Shown here piece by piece: positions 54,555 to 64,000 of a stretch of DNA of 64,000 bases. The translations under genes were made by a program, and so were the position numbers. Location: assembly GCF_048569485.1 (NCBI RefSeq), contig NC_134355.1, positions 395,634,430 through 395,698,429 of the forward strand, written 5' to 3'. Source of the stretch: Anomaloglossus baeobatrachus. Lineage: Eukaryota > Chordata > Amphibia > Anura > Aromobatidae. Within the stretch, counting starts at the first letter, position 1. Each line of letters begins with the position of its first letter. The notes under the pieces are model-generated. The model searched no databases. It saw nothing but the letters and a program-made list of their open reading frames with translations, and had not been told where the DNA came from.

Positions 54555-56097
54555 GGCCCTGATTCATCCAAGCAATTTTGCCAACATGAAAAGACGTAAA
54601 ATTTTGGTACAACTCGGAGTTGTGCAACTATTGTGCAACTTTTGCCATGTTTACATTAGTTTTCCAGCTATGTCAGATTGTGGGGAGGTGGGGCATGACG
54701 GCGGTGAATAGTGGGCTTAATGTCATGACTCATTTAACCCCTTCACCACCTGGCGATTTTCTGTTTTTGTTTTTTCCTCTCCTTTGAAGAGCCATAAATT
54801 TTAACATTTTTTTGGTCAAAATAGCCATATGAGGGATTGGTTTTTTGAGGGATGAGTTGTACTTTTGAATCAAACCATTCACTTTATCATATAGTACACT
54901 AGAATATATGAAAATGTTTTTGGTTTTTTTTTTTTAAAAAAGACTGCAATTCGACAGTTTTTTTGTTTATTTATTTATTACTGACCTAGTAATATGATTG
55001 TCCAGGTCATTATGAGGAGGTAAACATCAAACATGTAAAGTTTTTCTTTATGCAATTGGTGCAAAAAAATTCAGAAGCTGGTAAAAAAATTGCTTTTTGC
55101 GCCATTTTCCGAGACCTGTATCGTTTTTTGGGGGCATCTGGGGATGTGTGACGGCTTATGCTTTGGGCTGTAAGCTGACCTTTTTACTGATATTATTTTT
55201 GTGTAAATGTAATGTTTTGATAAAGCCTAAAGAATTTAATTTGGGATTTTTTTCTTTTTTTCCGTTACACTGTTTACAGATTGGATTAATTTATTTCATT
55301 TTTTGATAGATCAGGTATTTCTAAATGAAGAAATAACAAATATTTGTATTTTTTATTGTGTTATTTTTAATGGTGCAAAAGAGGGGTAATTTGAACTTTA
55401 GTGTTCTTTTATTTTTTCATATTTTTAAAAAAACTTGTTTTTTTACACTTTTTTTGTATTTACAAGTCCCCTAGGCTGCAATCACTTGTGCTATATGCAT
55501 TTGCATTTACTTGTGCATCAGCTCTGCTCTGTAAAGCAAAAATCATTATCTCCCATAAATACCATCTCACAGCCGACATTCACAGGACGTTCATCATGAC
55601 AGACACAGGGGTCATCAGCTCACCCTTGGCCATCATGATAACCCATATGAGCCCTGCGATCAAGTCTCGGGGCCACCTATGGATGCATGGAATGGCACAC
55701 TCCCTGATGGCACGTGTTAAATCCTGCTGTCAGAGATTGACAGTGGGATTTCACTGATTAAAAGCCACAGACGGATCTCTGATCCATGATCGGCTGGAAG
55801 AAGCACACGTCGGTTGATCAGATCGAGCCCGCATCCAAGCAAGGGACACGACCTTAGGCGTTCCAGTATATCCAAGACCATGAAGGGGTTAATTCATGAT
55901 AAGCTGTGGCATTCCTTACTCCAGAAATCTCACTTCATTCAGGGATTAGTGTAAGATTTTGGGCATGGTGCACAGCGGCGTATGCCACTCATCAGATTTT
56001 TCAGATTCATGAAAAGGAATCCACATTGTCGTGAATCAGAAGCATCTGACTCCATCAAGACTGGTGAGAATATTGCTGGTCTTGATAAATCTGGGCC
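54555..56097. mobile_element. MITE with GGCCCAGATTTATCAAG-type ends, interrupted
   Basis: Flanked by TAA at 54552-54554 and 56098-56100. The ends are GGCCCTGATTCATCCAAGC and GTCTTGATAAATCTGGGCC. The 3-bp TAA duplication suits a Harbinger-type element. The left arm (183 bp) and right arm (209 bp) are separated by a TTAA element at 54738-55888. Confidence 0.65.
54738..55888. mobile_element. TTAA-flanked element inside the MITE
   Basis: TTAA lies at 54734-54737 and 55889-55892. The ends are CCCCTTCACCACCTGGCGAT and GACCATGAAGGGG. At 1.15 kb it has AT-rich halves (many T runs) and a GC-richer right part with TGACAGACACAGGGGTCATC and GATCTCTGATCCATGATCGG. The 118-codon frame at 55401-55757 has no recognisable domain. 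Confidence 0.65.
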
Positions 56098-57116
56098 TAA
56101 GTGCTTTAGTTATTCAGGCAATCCATACAATATACCATAATGTTTGTATCCAAAAGACCTATAGAAAACATGACTGCACCACACGAAATATGTAGTAGTA
56201 AATATAGTGGGTGCTATGGTGAAAACAATGCAATATCTACCCATAGTGGATGTTTGCTCCATCGCGTCCTTTATACTTCCTATTACATATCTCCTCTTCC
56301 TGAGGTCTATTACAATGAAAAGTCATGCTATACTGTTGAGATTGACTGCACAAATAAGACAGCTAAAGCACTGTTTGTAATTGTCTTTTATTTATCTGCA
56401 GCACCTCTTATGTAACACAGTCAGCAAAGTATATACTGGCTTTCAGCACCTGTATGCTTACTAACCATAGCTTCAGCTCCAAGTGGATATGAATATGATG
56501 AGAAACTGCTCATATTGACTAGGAAACTGGATTTTGTATTAATAAATGTGGACATGTTTGCTTCTTATGCAAAAGTTTATAAAGATAAAGGAGAAAAAAT
56601 ATATATTTAATAACAAAAACAATAGATTTTATGTGAAGACAATAATGTTCTTATGATGTTAAATCTTTACATGACAACCCTGGCAGGCATGGCTGCATAA
56701 TTGCAACAGACATGAATATGGTACAGTACAAATACCAAAAGCTACTATTATTAATAGTGAATTTTTCAAGCTAAAATAAAGACAAACCAGCCTAGTACAT
56801 CTGACATGCACAGCTCTGCTTCATTTGGGATGCCTTGAAGGACATATCTGTATTATAAGTTCATACACAATTCAAAGCACAGAGCCCATTACATGACACA
56901 GGCAGTGTCTTAGGGACTCTAATACAAAAATATAGGTTCCCTTTGTGCAGATGTATGGGGCGTTTGTATGGCTGCATATTAAACTGGTATTTATGAGGGG
57001 TGGGCACAGACAGATCAGTATATGGGCCCTTTGTGGTCCAACAGCTCATCATAATGCATAATTTCTCCTGTTTTAGAGGTGGTAATGGGCTCCCTTACCT
57101 CTTGGGCCCCTAATGT

Positions 57117-57515
57117 TTTAGCCTTGATTCCTCAAAGAGTTTACGCCTTGTCTGGCAGAAAATACTTTGAAAAGTCGGTAAATTTGTGTGCAACGTGAAG
57201 TTGTGCAAATATTTATTAACTTTTGTTGTCTTCAATTTTGGGCAACTCTGCCAACATAAATGGTTTTGCAGAGGCGCCAGGGCTAGACACGGCGTGACTA
57301 TGCCCACCTATCAAGTTCATCAAGAGTGGAAACGTTTCTTTCACCAGAAATGATTCCTTACTGGCGTAACATTTCTGAAAAGGCGCACTGAGGCACAAGT
57401 CACTGATAAGGTGTCCCAAGTTCAGTACATGGCGTAAACTGGATTGTTTTCCTGCACGCCTCTCATTCAGATTGTTGTATGAAACACTAGTCTTAATATG
57501 TCGGGGCCTAGGAAT
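57117..57515. mobile_element. Diverged relative of the 54555-56097 MITE
   Basis: The left end TTTTAGCCTTGATTCCTCAA and the right end TTAATATGTCGGGGCCTA resemble the GGCCCAGATTTATCAA type. Internal GTGCAACGTGAAGTTGTGCA and TTTTGGGCAACTCTGCCAAC echo GGAGTTGTGCAACTATTGTG and AATTTTGCCAACATG at 54570-54640. The boundaries are approximate. Confidence 0.4.
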
Positions 57516-57682
57516 CGTGCATATGTGTCATAACTATTGTGAACGAAAGTACCGATTAAATATTCGCAAGCAGAGATCTTCAAAACTATATACTAGGAAG
57601 AACGTGTTTATTGAAACCAGAATGCCCCTTAAGGTCTTGTTCGGATCTGCTATGTGTAGAAATCTATAATAATGTTACTCAC

Positions 57683-57787
57683 CATACTTCCAGTATTTGG
57701 TATATCCCGAAATCTGTCCAGAGTTTGAAATTTCTGGTTTAATTCCTGAAATAGCTCCATATGCCTTTTTCTAGTATGCATGACCTT
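57683..57787 (-). CDS. Internal coding exon of the same host gene
   Basis: On the minus strand the acceptor tract TTTTTTTTTCCTTAACAG precedes 105 nt reading [35 protein letters not shown]. It is followed by a consensus GTGAGT donor. The exon is 35 codons, phase 0 at both ends, and joins in frame to 53290-53478. The peptide is rich in charged residues and Gln with heptad-like spacing ([14 protein letters not shown]), compatible with a short coiled coil. I do not recognise the protein. Upstream exons would lie above this position; none was found up to 64000. Confidence 0.65.
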
Positions 57788-57944
57788 CTGTTAAGGAAAA
57801 AAAAAATATTGTCTTCAATAACGCACCCATTGCTACGTATATATACATATATAATATTACATAACATATATAATAAAAATTAGTAATTCTTAATTACAAT
57901 GATATAAAACAAATTATAAATATCCCATTGTAATCAATAGGAGG

Positions 57945-58143
57945 TGGACGTGCAGTACCCAGCCACGGCTGCTATCAGAAGACAAAGCAGCTCCAGAACT
58001 GAGCATTTCCGGCTGCCTGCTGTCGCCACTGGGACCAAGAACAGCTGACCGGCGGGGGTGCGGATTATCGAATCCCCGCCAATCAGACATTGATGACCTA
58101 TCCTAAGGATAGGCAATCAACGTCAAAGTACTGGACAACCCCT
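57945..58143. mobile_element. Right half of a TTAA MITE
   Basis: The text GATGACCTATCCTAAGGATA then GGACAACCCCT precedes TTTAG, a decayed TTAA. It is the same family as the fragment at 1300-1575. No left terminus was found. Confidence 0.45.
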
Positions 58144-58559
58144 TTAGGATGTGATTATTACTTAAAGCATGTTTGTTTTTTAAGGTCATATGAAATAGAG
58201 CTCGTGGAATAGGAAAACTAGTATATCCAATAAAATGTTAATCACATATTTCTTAAATTATACCAAAGATCTCTTTTATATACTTTACAGAAATACTCGT
58301 TGATTGCATTCAGCACCAGAGACCAGTTGAAGCTTACAAGGGCCACCTTTTGAGAAATTCAGTACAATTTACAATGGCTAAAGCTAAGCATAGAGGGAGC
58401 ATCTAACAAGAACTAAATATTCCTGGTTGTAAATGCTTATAGCGGTATTAACCAAATACAGGTGTGAATAGCATGCCTCCAGCAAGCAATTTTTTCTCTG
58501 GTGTTTTCTGAACCTCTGCGGAGTGATGCTATAAAGGACATATTCACTATCTTGCCTCT
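58144..58559. other. No recognisable feature
   Basis: AT-rich DNA upstream of the host exon (probable intron). A possible repeat starts near 58560. Confidence 0.4.
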
Positions 58560-58770
58560 TATTAAGGTTATGTGTATTTGATTCTGTGATGGGACGTTGA
58601 TCCAGGGAACTAGTCTGATTGTCGTATGTGGAGTCAGGAAGGAATTTTTCTCCTAATTAGGACTCTGTCTGCCCTGTGGGGTTTTCCCTTCCTCTGGATC
58701 CACATATTAGGCTATGAGTTGAACTCGATGGATTAAGTCTACCTTCAACCTTACAAAATATGAAACTATA
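58560..58770. repeat. Fragment of an old widespread vertebrate-type repeat
   Basis: The text CAGGAAGGAATTTTTCTCCT, followed by TTCCCTTCCTCTGGATCCAC and GAACTCGATGGATTAAGTCT, is a motif series I associate with dispersed vertebrate repeats. I cannot name the family. AGGAAGG/CCTTCCT is a weak inverted pair. Confidence 0.35.
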
Positions 58771-60878
58771 AGGTGACTGCTGAGAAGTGTTTGTAACAGG
58801 AAGTATCAGTCTACTCTAAGGTCAAGAGATAATTAATTACTCGCAAACATTGCGTAATGATACTAAATAACTAGCGATATAGAGAAATATCACAAACCCT
58901 AAAAATCCCGCTTGTCACATGCTGCCATTTGCCTTATCCCGGCCAATCTCTGTTTACCAGTTACCAATTATAAGATTTGTCGACACATGAACCCCACAGT
59001 CAATAACTGATTGTAATGGTCACATTTTGACATACTTAAGGTCACCAATTATAGTTAGTGATTGTCTGTAGCTCTCACTTATGCCTTTGATATGTCATTA
59101 CGAGAGTCCAGTGAACAAAGACCACCAGGGAACTAGGGAAGCAATAAACAAGCAGGGGATTGGTAAGGTGAGTAACGATGCTTTTGATATTTTATATAAT
59201 TGCAAGATGTAGAAAATTATGGAATTAGAAAATCCTTAAATGCACACACATGCTACCATATTATATTAGTATCAATCCATAAAACCTTCCAGGTTTATCA
59301 AGATTTATCAAGGCATAATATGGCACTTAGAGAAGACTATATAAAATATCTCAGGTTGTAAAGAACTTAAACAACTATAAGATCATAATGTGGCAATAAA
59401 AAGGAAAATCTTATGTACATTGAGTCTTTTTGCGAATATAGATTAGAATACGAAGTTACACAATTACGTGCCTTTAACAGCAAAAATAGTAGCTAGTAAT
59501 GTAGACCTAGTTTCTCAGACATACTTATTGCCTTTGACACCTTGCACCCCAACAACCAGCTGTTCAGGGACTTAAGCTTAGTTCCACTAGAATTAAATGA
59601 ACACATTCTGACTATTCCTTGATTACCCATATACTGATTTCTCCCAACAGTATAAGTACAGGGAACTGTTAACTTTCAAATAACGAGAATTTCTTTCCTT
59701 AGCCAAGCTTATTTTCTGACTGCAAGTCATGCTTAGATTTTAGGAAAAGTAGAATTTAAAGAAAAGATAAAGGTGAGTGCTTTGTAGGGCAAAATGCAGC
59801 ACAGCTGGGGGTATGATGATACGGTATATTCTTGTGAATTGCAGGTCCCACTACGTGTCTCTGTTCACCTTGTTGTCTTTAAGACACAACACCTATATCA
59901 GATTTATGTGAAAATATATAGAGCTGCCAGGATCCAGATGGTGAAACAATTTGGTGATAAATGAGAAGATTCAGTTGCAAAAGATGCAGTTCCAGTGATG
60001 GGGGAACTGTTAATGGCAGCCTGGCAGCTGTGAATAGGGCTTTCATACAGAGCAATAGTGCAAGCCAATCCATCTGCCAGATCTGGGTTGCCTTGTTCTC
60101 TGCCTTTTAACCCTGCACTGAGATCTGGATTTACACTGTTGTGTCAACTGTTGACTGGTAGAGCGATCTGGCGGCAAGAAATGTCAAAAAGCTAGGTTTA
60201 TACCAGTAGCACACAATGAACAATGGTGATGAACAATATACCTATTGACTTTTAATGGTGTCTTTAGGGTCCCCTGAAGTGTTGGAGTTTTTGATTGAAA
60301 AATTATGCACCTTGCAGACTTATTTATCACAACAAAAATGACTGAAACTAACTTTTAATTTAGTAAAAAAAATTTACTAAAAAAAATGCAATTTATTTGT
60401 TTTTTTGTATTATTTTTAGTTTTAATTTCAAAAGTCTTAGGAATATTACAATCCCTAAGTCAAGTAGTAGGAGAACGTACAAAATAGGAGAAAACCATCC
60501 TGTATACGCAGGACTTAATTATATAATACCGCATTGGTCCTGAATAAACATAGCCAAAAACAACTAGGTCACTTTATTCCTTTTTTTTTTCTAGGAGTGT
60601 GGAACAAAAAGTCCAATAAGTATTTAATTGATCCAATTAAGTAATCAGAGGTGTTTGCATTTTACATTCACAGCTGAGTGAAAGTGTTACTCAAACTGAG
60701 AGGTGATTGTGAATCGCTTAATTATTTTAAATGAATGCCTTGTGCATGGAAACTCAAAAATAGCCTGTGTGTGTGTTTCCTTCACTCAGGGAACAGCACA
60801 CATACTATTATTATAACATCAACTACTTGAGGCGCCTTGTACCTTACATATCAGTTGGTTGAATTTGTATGTGTTCTC
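58771..60878. other. No recognisable gene
   Basis: AT-rich unique-looking DNA, probably intron or intergenic. Open frames are short and overlap on both strands. No bounded repeat was found. Confidence 0.4.
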
Positions 60879-60881
60879 TAA

Positions 60882-61294
60882 AGGCTGCTTTACACACAAC
60901 GATATCACTAGCGATCTCGTTAGCGATGTGACACGCCCAGATCATTTGCCGAGATCGCTCATAGGTCGTTTTGTAGCGGTCACATGTACACCTCTCACAA
61001 ACGACGCTACATCGTTCAGCGATATATTGTTTGACAAAGGCGGTGGTGTGGATGTTGTTCGTCGTTGGCAGGGTATCAAACGTAGCAATATGTCTGCTGC
61101 GTTCCAAATGACGAACAATATTTTGAAACTGAACGACGTGTCAATGATCAACGATTTTCACCCTATTAGCGATCGTTCAGAGTAACACGTAGGTGTCACA
61201 TGCAACGACGTTGCTAACAATGACGGAAGTGCGTCACGAAAACCGTGACCCCGACAACATATCAGCAGATAAATCGTAGCATGTAAAGCGGCCT
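60882..61294 (+). mobile_element. Harbinger-type MITE, copy 6, core deleted
   Basis: Flanked by TAA at 60879-60881 and 61295-61297. The inverted ends are AGGCTGCTTTACACACAACG and GCATGTAAAGCGGCCT. At 413 bp it lacks the GC-rich core of the other copies. It keeps the CGACGAACAATATTT-type and TCAATGATCAACGAT blocks. Confidence 0.8.
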
Positions 61295-61297
61295 TAA

Positions 61298-61580
61298 AGA
61301 ATAATAAAGAAAGCCTTTCCCATAAAGGTATGGATGAATGCTCAAATCTCATCTCCTTTGACATCTGTCAAGAAAAAGTTGAGACGGTCCTTCCAAAACT
61401 GGAGGATTTAGACTACTTTATGTATATATTTCAAGGTAAGAAACAACATGTAATTAAATCCAACCTGTAATTGTTGAAGGATAAATGCATGATGGAGAAA
61501 AAAAAGAAAAAAGGGCTTGTTACATTTGTATTTCTTAAAATTTTCTTTTAAGTGGAATTTGTCAAGAAAGAATTTCTCCC
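61298..61580. other. No confirmed gene
   Basis: A plus-strand frame running to TTTCAAG and a GTAAGA donor at 61436 looks exon-like but has no usable acceptor (see rejected items). Confidence 0.3.
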
Positions 61581-61584
61581 TTAA

Positions 61585-62033
61585 AGGAGTTCTCCAAATA
61601 TGTAATAAAATGACTCTTGTCTAATAAGTCAAACAGCAGCCTATCCTTGTCACATATCAGTAAGGTGTTTCTTATCTTACATTGCATCTGTATCATAAGC
61701 ACACGTACCAATAAGCTGCCAGAGAAGGGCTGTGACAGGAGAAGAAATAAATCTTCTCCTAGGCTGGCTAAGCACAAAGGATCTGTTTCTCCACCATCAG
61801 TCCTTCGTGTGCAGTTAGCCTAGGAGATTTATTTCTTCTCCTAGCATAGCTCCTACAGTTCACTGGTGTGTGTGCTTATTATATAGCTCCTCTGTACGTT
61901 AAGACCCAAGTCTCGGGAACTGTGTTTTTTTAGACTGCAACCTGTTCTGTCAGGTGACTAAAGCAAGGATTAAGTCCCGCTGCCATGTGAATTACATGAT
62001 AAGGGTGATTTTATGACATTCTTGGAAAATCCC
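61585..62033. mobile_element. TTAA-flanked MITE
   Basis: TTAA lies at 61581-61584 and 62034-62037. The left end AGGAGTTCTCCAAATATGTA then ATAAAATGAC is mirrored by GTGATTTTATGACATTCTTG then GAAAATCCC. The interior has a long inverted pair built on GGAGAAGAAATAAATCTTCT, CCTAGG and GATTTATTTCTTCTCCTAG (about 61738-61845), forming a strong hairpin. Confidence 0.65.
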
Positions 62034-62037
62034 TTAA

Positions 62038-63081
62038 ATTAAAGACAGTGCAGGTAATTCATTTTTAAAGTGTTTGCATAGTGTAGGCAGCAAGCAGCAT
62101 AGATGCTCCATTATAGTCATTTCAGTGGAGTACAGCACTGGTTGTAGTCTTGCTAATTGTTAACTTGATTGATATCCTGTTTGACCTATGAATGTGCTAA
62201 GTCGGACGGCAATCAAGTTCACAGTGGACATAGTTGGATGTACAGCCATGACTGCTCAGTGCTGTTTCCATCCAAACAAATGGTAAATAGCTTGGTGCAG
62301 TGGCAATACATAAATGTATGCCTTCTATACAGCCAACTATCTACAAGATGGATATCCTTTAAAAGTGTATTACTGACCCTGTACTGCTCTGTCTTGTCTT
62401 AGAGATTGAGTTCTGTGCTGTCAGATTCCCTTTAAAGAAAAGCAAAAATAAAGGTACCTAAGTACAATACATTCCCTATTGACCTCACTGGCAACATTGC
62501 TTAAATGTAATCTGTTGGCAAATTGTTCTTGAGCATAATGGTAGTACCATTCCAAACTGAGTATCATGTTAAGCAGCATTTCTTGGCTTCCCTTGTTGAA
62601 AGAATGACTCTATTGGGAGTGTCTGAGGAGTGAGGCAAGGTGTAGAGAAGCTTAGCAGCCATATGCTTAGGGGACCATGCTTTCGCTAGAACAATTGTTT
62701 TATACAGATTACCCAGGAGTTTAACCACAGTAGTAATACAAGCTTTTTCGGGATAGTACTTAAATTATAATTGAAATTGAAGAACAAGGACAAAAAAAGC
62801 CAAAAGTCCAGCCAAAAGCAATAAGTAAATTTAGCTGAACAAGCCAGCAATACAGCAGACAACCAAAAGCTGTGACTCACAGATACAGCCAGAAGCACAA
62901 CAATGCAGAAGAAAAGAACGTGGAAATGTGCGCATAGGAACAACCAAAAACATAGAAGACGTTAAGAACTTGGAAGGAAGAGCATAGCAACTTCTAGGAA
63001 CACAAAAGCACTTAAGAACCTGACAGCAAAAATCACGGAACATGTCAGCAATGAAGAAGTCCAGCCCAAAAAAGAAATTAA
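62038..63081. other. No recognisable gene; possible MITE end at 62431
   Basis: GTCAGATTCCCT directly before TTTAA near 62431 resembles the AGGGAATCTG end of a TTAA MITE, but the other end was not located. The rest is featureless. Confidence 0.35.
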
Positions 63082-64000
63082 TCTAATATATAAAGCTGAA
63101 TGTGTGTATTTGTGTGTGTGTGTATGTATGTGTATATGTATGTCCGGGATTGGCATCTGCACCGTTGCAGCTACAGCCACAAAATTTTGCACACTCACAC
63201 TTCTGGACCCCGAGAGCGTCATAGGCTATGTTTTGAGGGGAAATTTTAACCCCGCTCTTTACAGTTATTCACCAAAATCCTGCCTCCATTAAAGCGAATG
63301 GAGCTGGGAGCCACAGTGCAGCCAGAGCTTCAGAAGAATGCGCGGCCACGCCCTTATATGGAATTTTGGCATGTCACAATGCAGCCAGGGAAAGAGACAG
63401 ACACAGACAGGGAAAGAGGCAGACACAGACAGGGTAAGAAACAGACATAGACAGGGTAAGAGACAGACACAAAGAGACAGAAACAGATAAAGAGACAGAC
63501 TGACAGGGAAAGAGAGGGAAAGTGACAGACAGGGAAAGTGACAGACAGGGAAAGTGACAGAGATAGATAAACAGGGAAAGAGATTGAGACAGACGGAGAA
63601 AGAGATTGAAAGAGACAGACAAACAAAGAGATAGAGAGAGAGAAACAGAGAGATATACACAGAGGAGGAGACAGACAGAGAATGGGAGAGAAACAGAGAG
63701 ACAGTTACTATCCCGGGCAGAGCCGGGTGCTATGTTGTGAGGCGAAATTTTAACCCCACGCATTCCAATTTACCAATCAATTTTGCCCCTATCTACATAA
63801 TGGGGAAAAAGTGAAACAAAAAGTGTTGGAGGCAAATTGACAGCTGCCAGATGTGAACAAGGGGAACTTAAAGAATGAGAGCGATGGCGCCAAAGAGTAT
63901 ATACCGTACAGTTGCTAAGGTGGGGCCCCGACATGGGATACTCACCACACTCGGGGATATGAACACACACACAAAATGCGCCACACACTACCACGTGGTT
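63082..64000 (+). mobile_element. Helitron-like element, runs off the right edge
   Basis: The left end is TCTAATATATAAAGCTGAAT followed by GT repeats. This is the TC... start and AT-rich lead expected of a Helitron. CCCGGGCAGAGCCGGGTGCT near 63712 is a GC hairpin of the kind found just before Helitron 3' ends, though the CTAGT-type terminus is absent. After it, the segment GCTATGTTGTGAGGCGAAAT, TTTAACCCC (from 63729) repeats the text at 63225-63255 (GCTATGTTTTGAGGGGAAAT, TTTAACCCC). A second partial copy therefore follows in tandem. No Rep/helicase is present. Confidence 0.5.
63385..63705 (+). repeat. GACAGGGAAAGA-type simple repeat
   Basis: Irregular units of AGACAGGGAAAGA, CAGACACAGACA and AGAGACAGA, almost pure purine plus C. 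Minus-strand frames of up to 129 codons, rich in Leu/Ser, are repeat artefacts. It lies within the Helitron-like element. Confidence 0.85.

Larger units (their letters stand above)
53479..57682 (-). other. Last intron of the minus-strand gene
   Basis: Bounded by a GTGAGT donor (57677-57682, minus strand) and a CAG acceptor (53479-53481). The 4.2-kb intron contains a polypurine minisatellite, a nested MITE and unique DNA. It also has AT-rich sequence with no exon-like segment at 56101-57110. Confidence 0.55.

Noticed and set aside
53668-54711. Very long open frames (up to 319 codons) on both strands
   Set aside because: They are produced by the 20-bp polypurine minisatellite, whose three reading phases contain no stop. 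The proteins are pure repeats with no start context or splice structure.
61298-61435. Plus-strand exon candidate ending at a CAAG|GTAAGA donor (CQEKVETVLPKLEDLDYFMY)
   Set aside because: No acceptor fits. The nearest one, before the Harbinger MITE, gives an in-frame stop, and the MITE boundary lies at its start. The opposite strand also shows a competing acceptor-like site. Chance is likely.
63289-63763. Leu/Ser-rich minus-strand frames
   Set aside because: Translations of the GACAGGGAAAGA simple repeat. No signal-peptide or domain logic.

Overview
This window looks like intergenic and intronic DNA from a large vertebrate genome, most likely an anuran amphibian. The main evidence is the mix of repeats: several generations of Tc1-like transposons, tRNA-derived SINEs, Harbinger-type palindromic MITEs with 3-bp TTA/TAA target duplications, many TTAA-flanked (piggyBac-type) MITEs, hAT-type elements with 8-bp duplications, and a Helitron-like end. 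I recognise several of these repeat motifs from frog genomes; that is recollection, not a search. I saw no prokaryotic gene organisation, rRNA, functional tRNA or CRISPR array.

Layout. 1-9 kb: part of a large hAT-type element, a run of abutting MITEs, a SINE, two Harbinger MITEs and a decayed Tc1 (5640-7245). 9-12.4 kb: old tandem repeats, a weak hAT-transposase-like stretch and a small hAT MITE. 12.65-17.12 kb: a 4.46-kb non-autonomous hAT element with an exact 8-bp target duplication, carrying its own 165-168-bp satellite and splitting an older 161-bp tandem repeat. 19-21.5 kb: a hAT-type element with a minisatellite, itself invaded by a TA-flanked element with a second minisatellite. 23-27.4 kb: two Tc1 elements side by side, each invaded by a different Harbinger MITE. 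28.3-36 kb: nested TTAA MITEs, an LTR-retroelement fossil and another hAT fragment. 37.8-46 kb: palindromic repeats with hammerhead-like cores, more TTAA MITEs, and Tc1 elements including one inside another. 48-52.5 kb: three MITEs, a SINE and an inverted second copy of the 19-kb minisatellite element.

The only convincing host gene is on the minus strand at about 52.6-57.8 kb. It has a 105-nt internal exon (57683-57787) and a terminal exon (53290-53478) ending in a stop codon, followed by a probable 3' UTR and AATAAA signal. The two exons join in phase and would give the last 97 residues of a protein I could not identify. The intron between them contains an 0.8-kb polypurine minisatellite and a nested MITE. 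The rest of the gene would lie above 57.8 kb, probably outside the window. A second, weaker exon candidate lies at 22584-22711.

All transposase genes seen are damaged, so nothing here looks able to move itself. Boundaries resting on exact target duplications are good to a base or two. Boundaries of old repeats are approximate.
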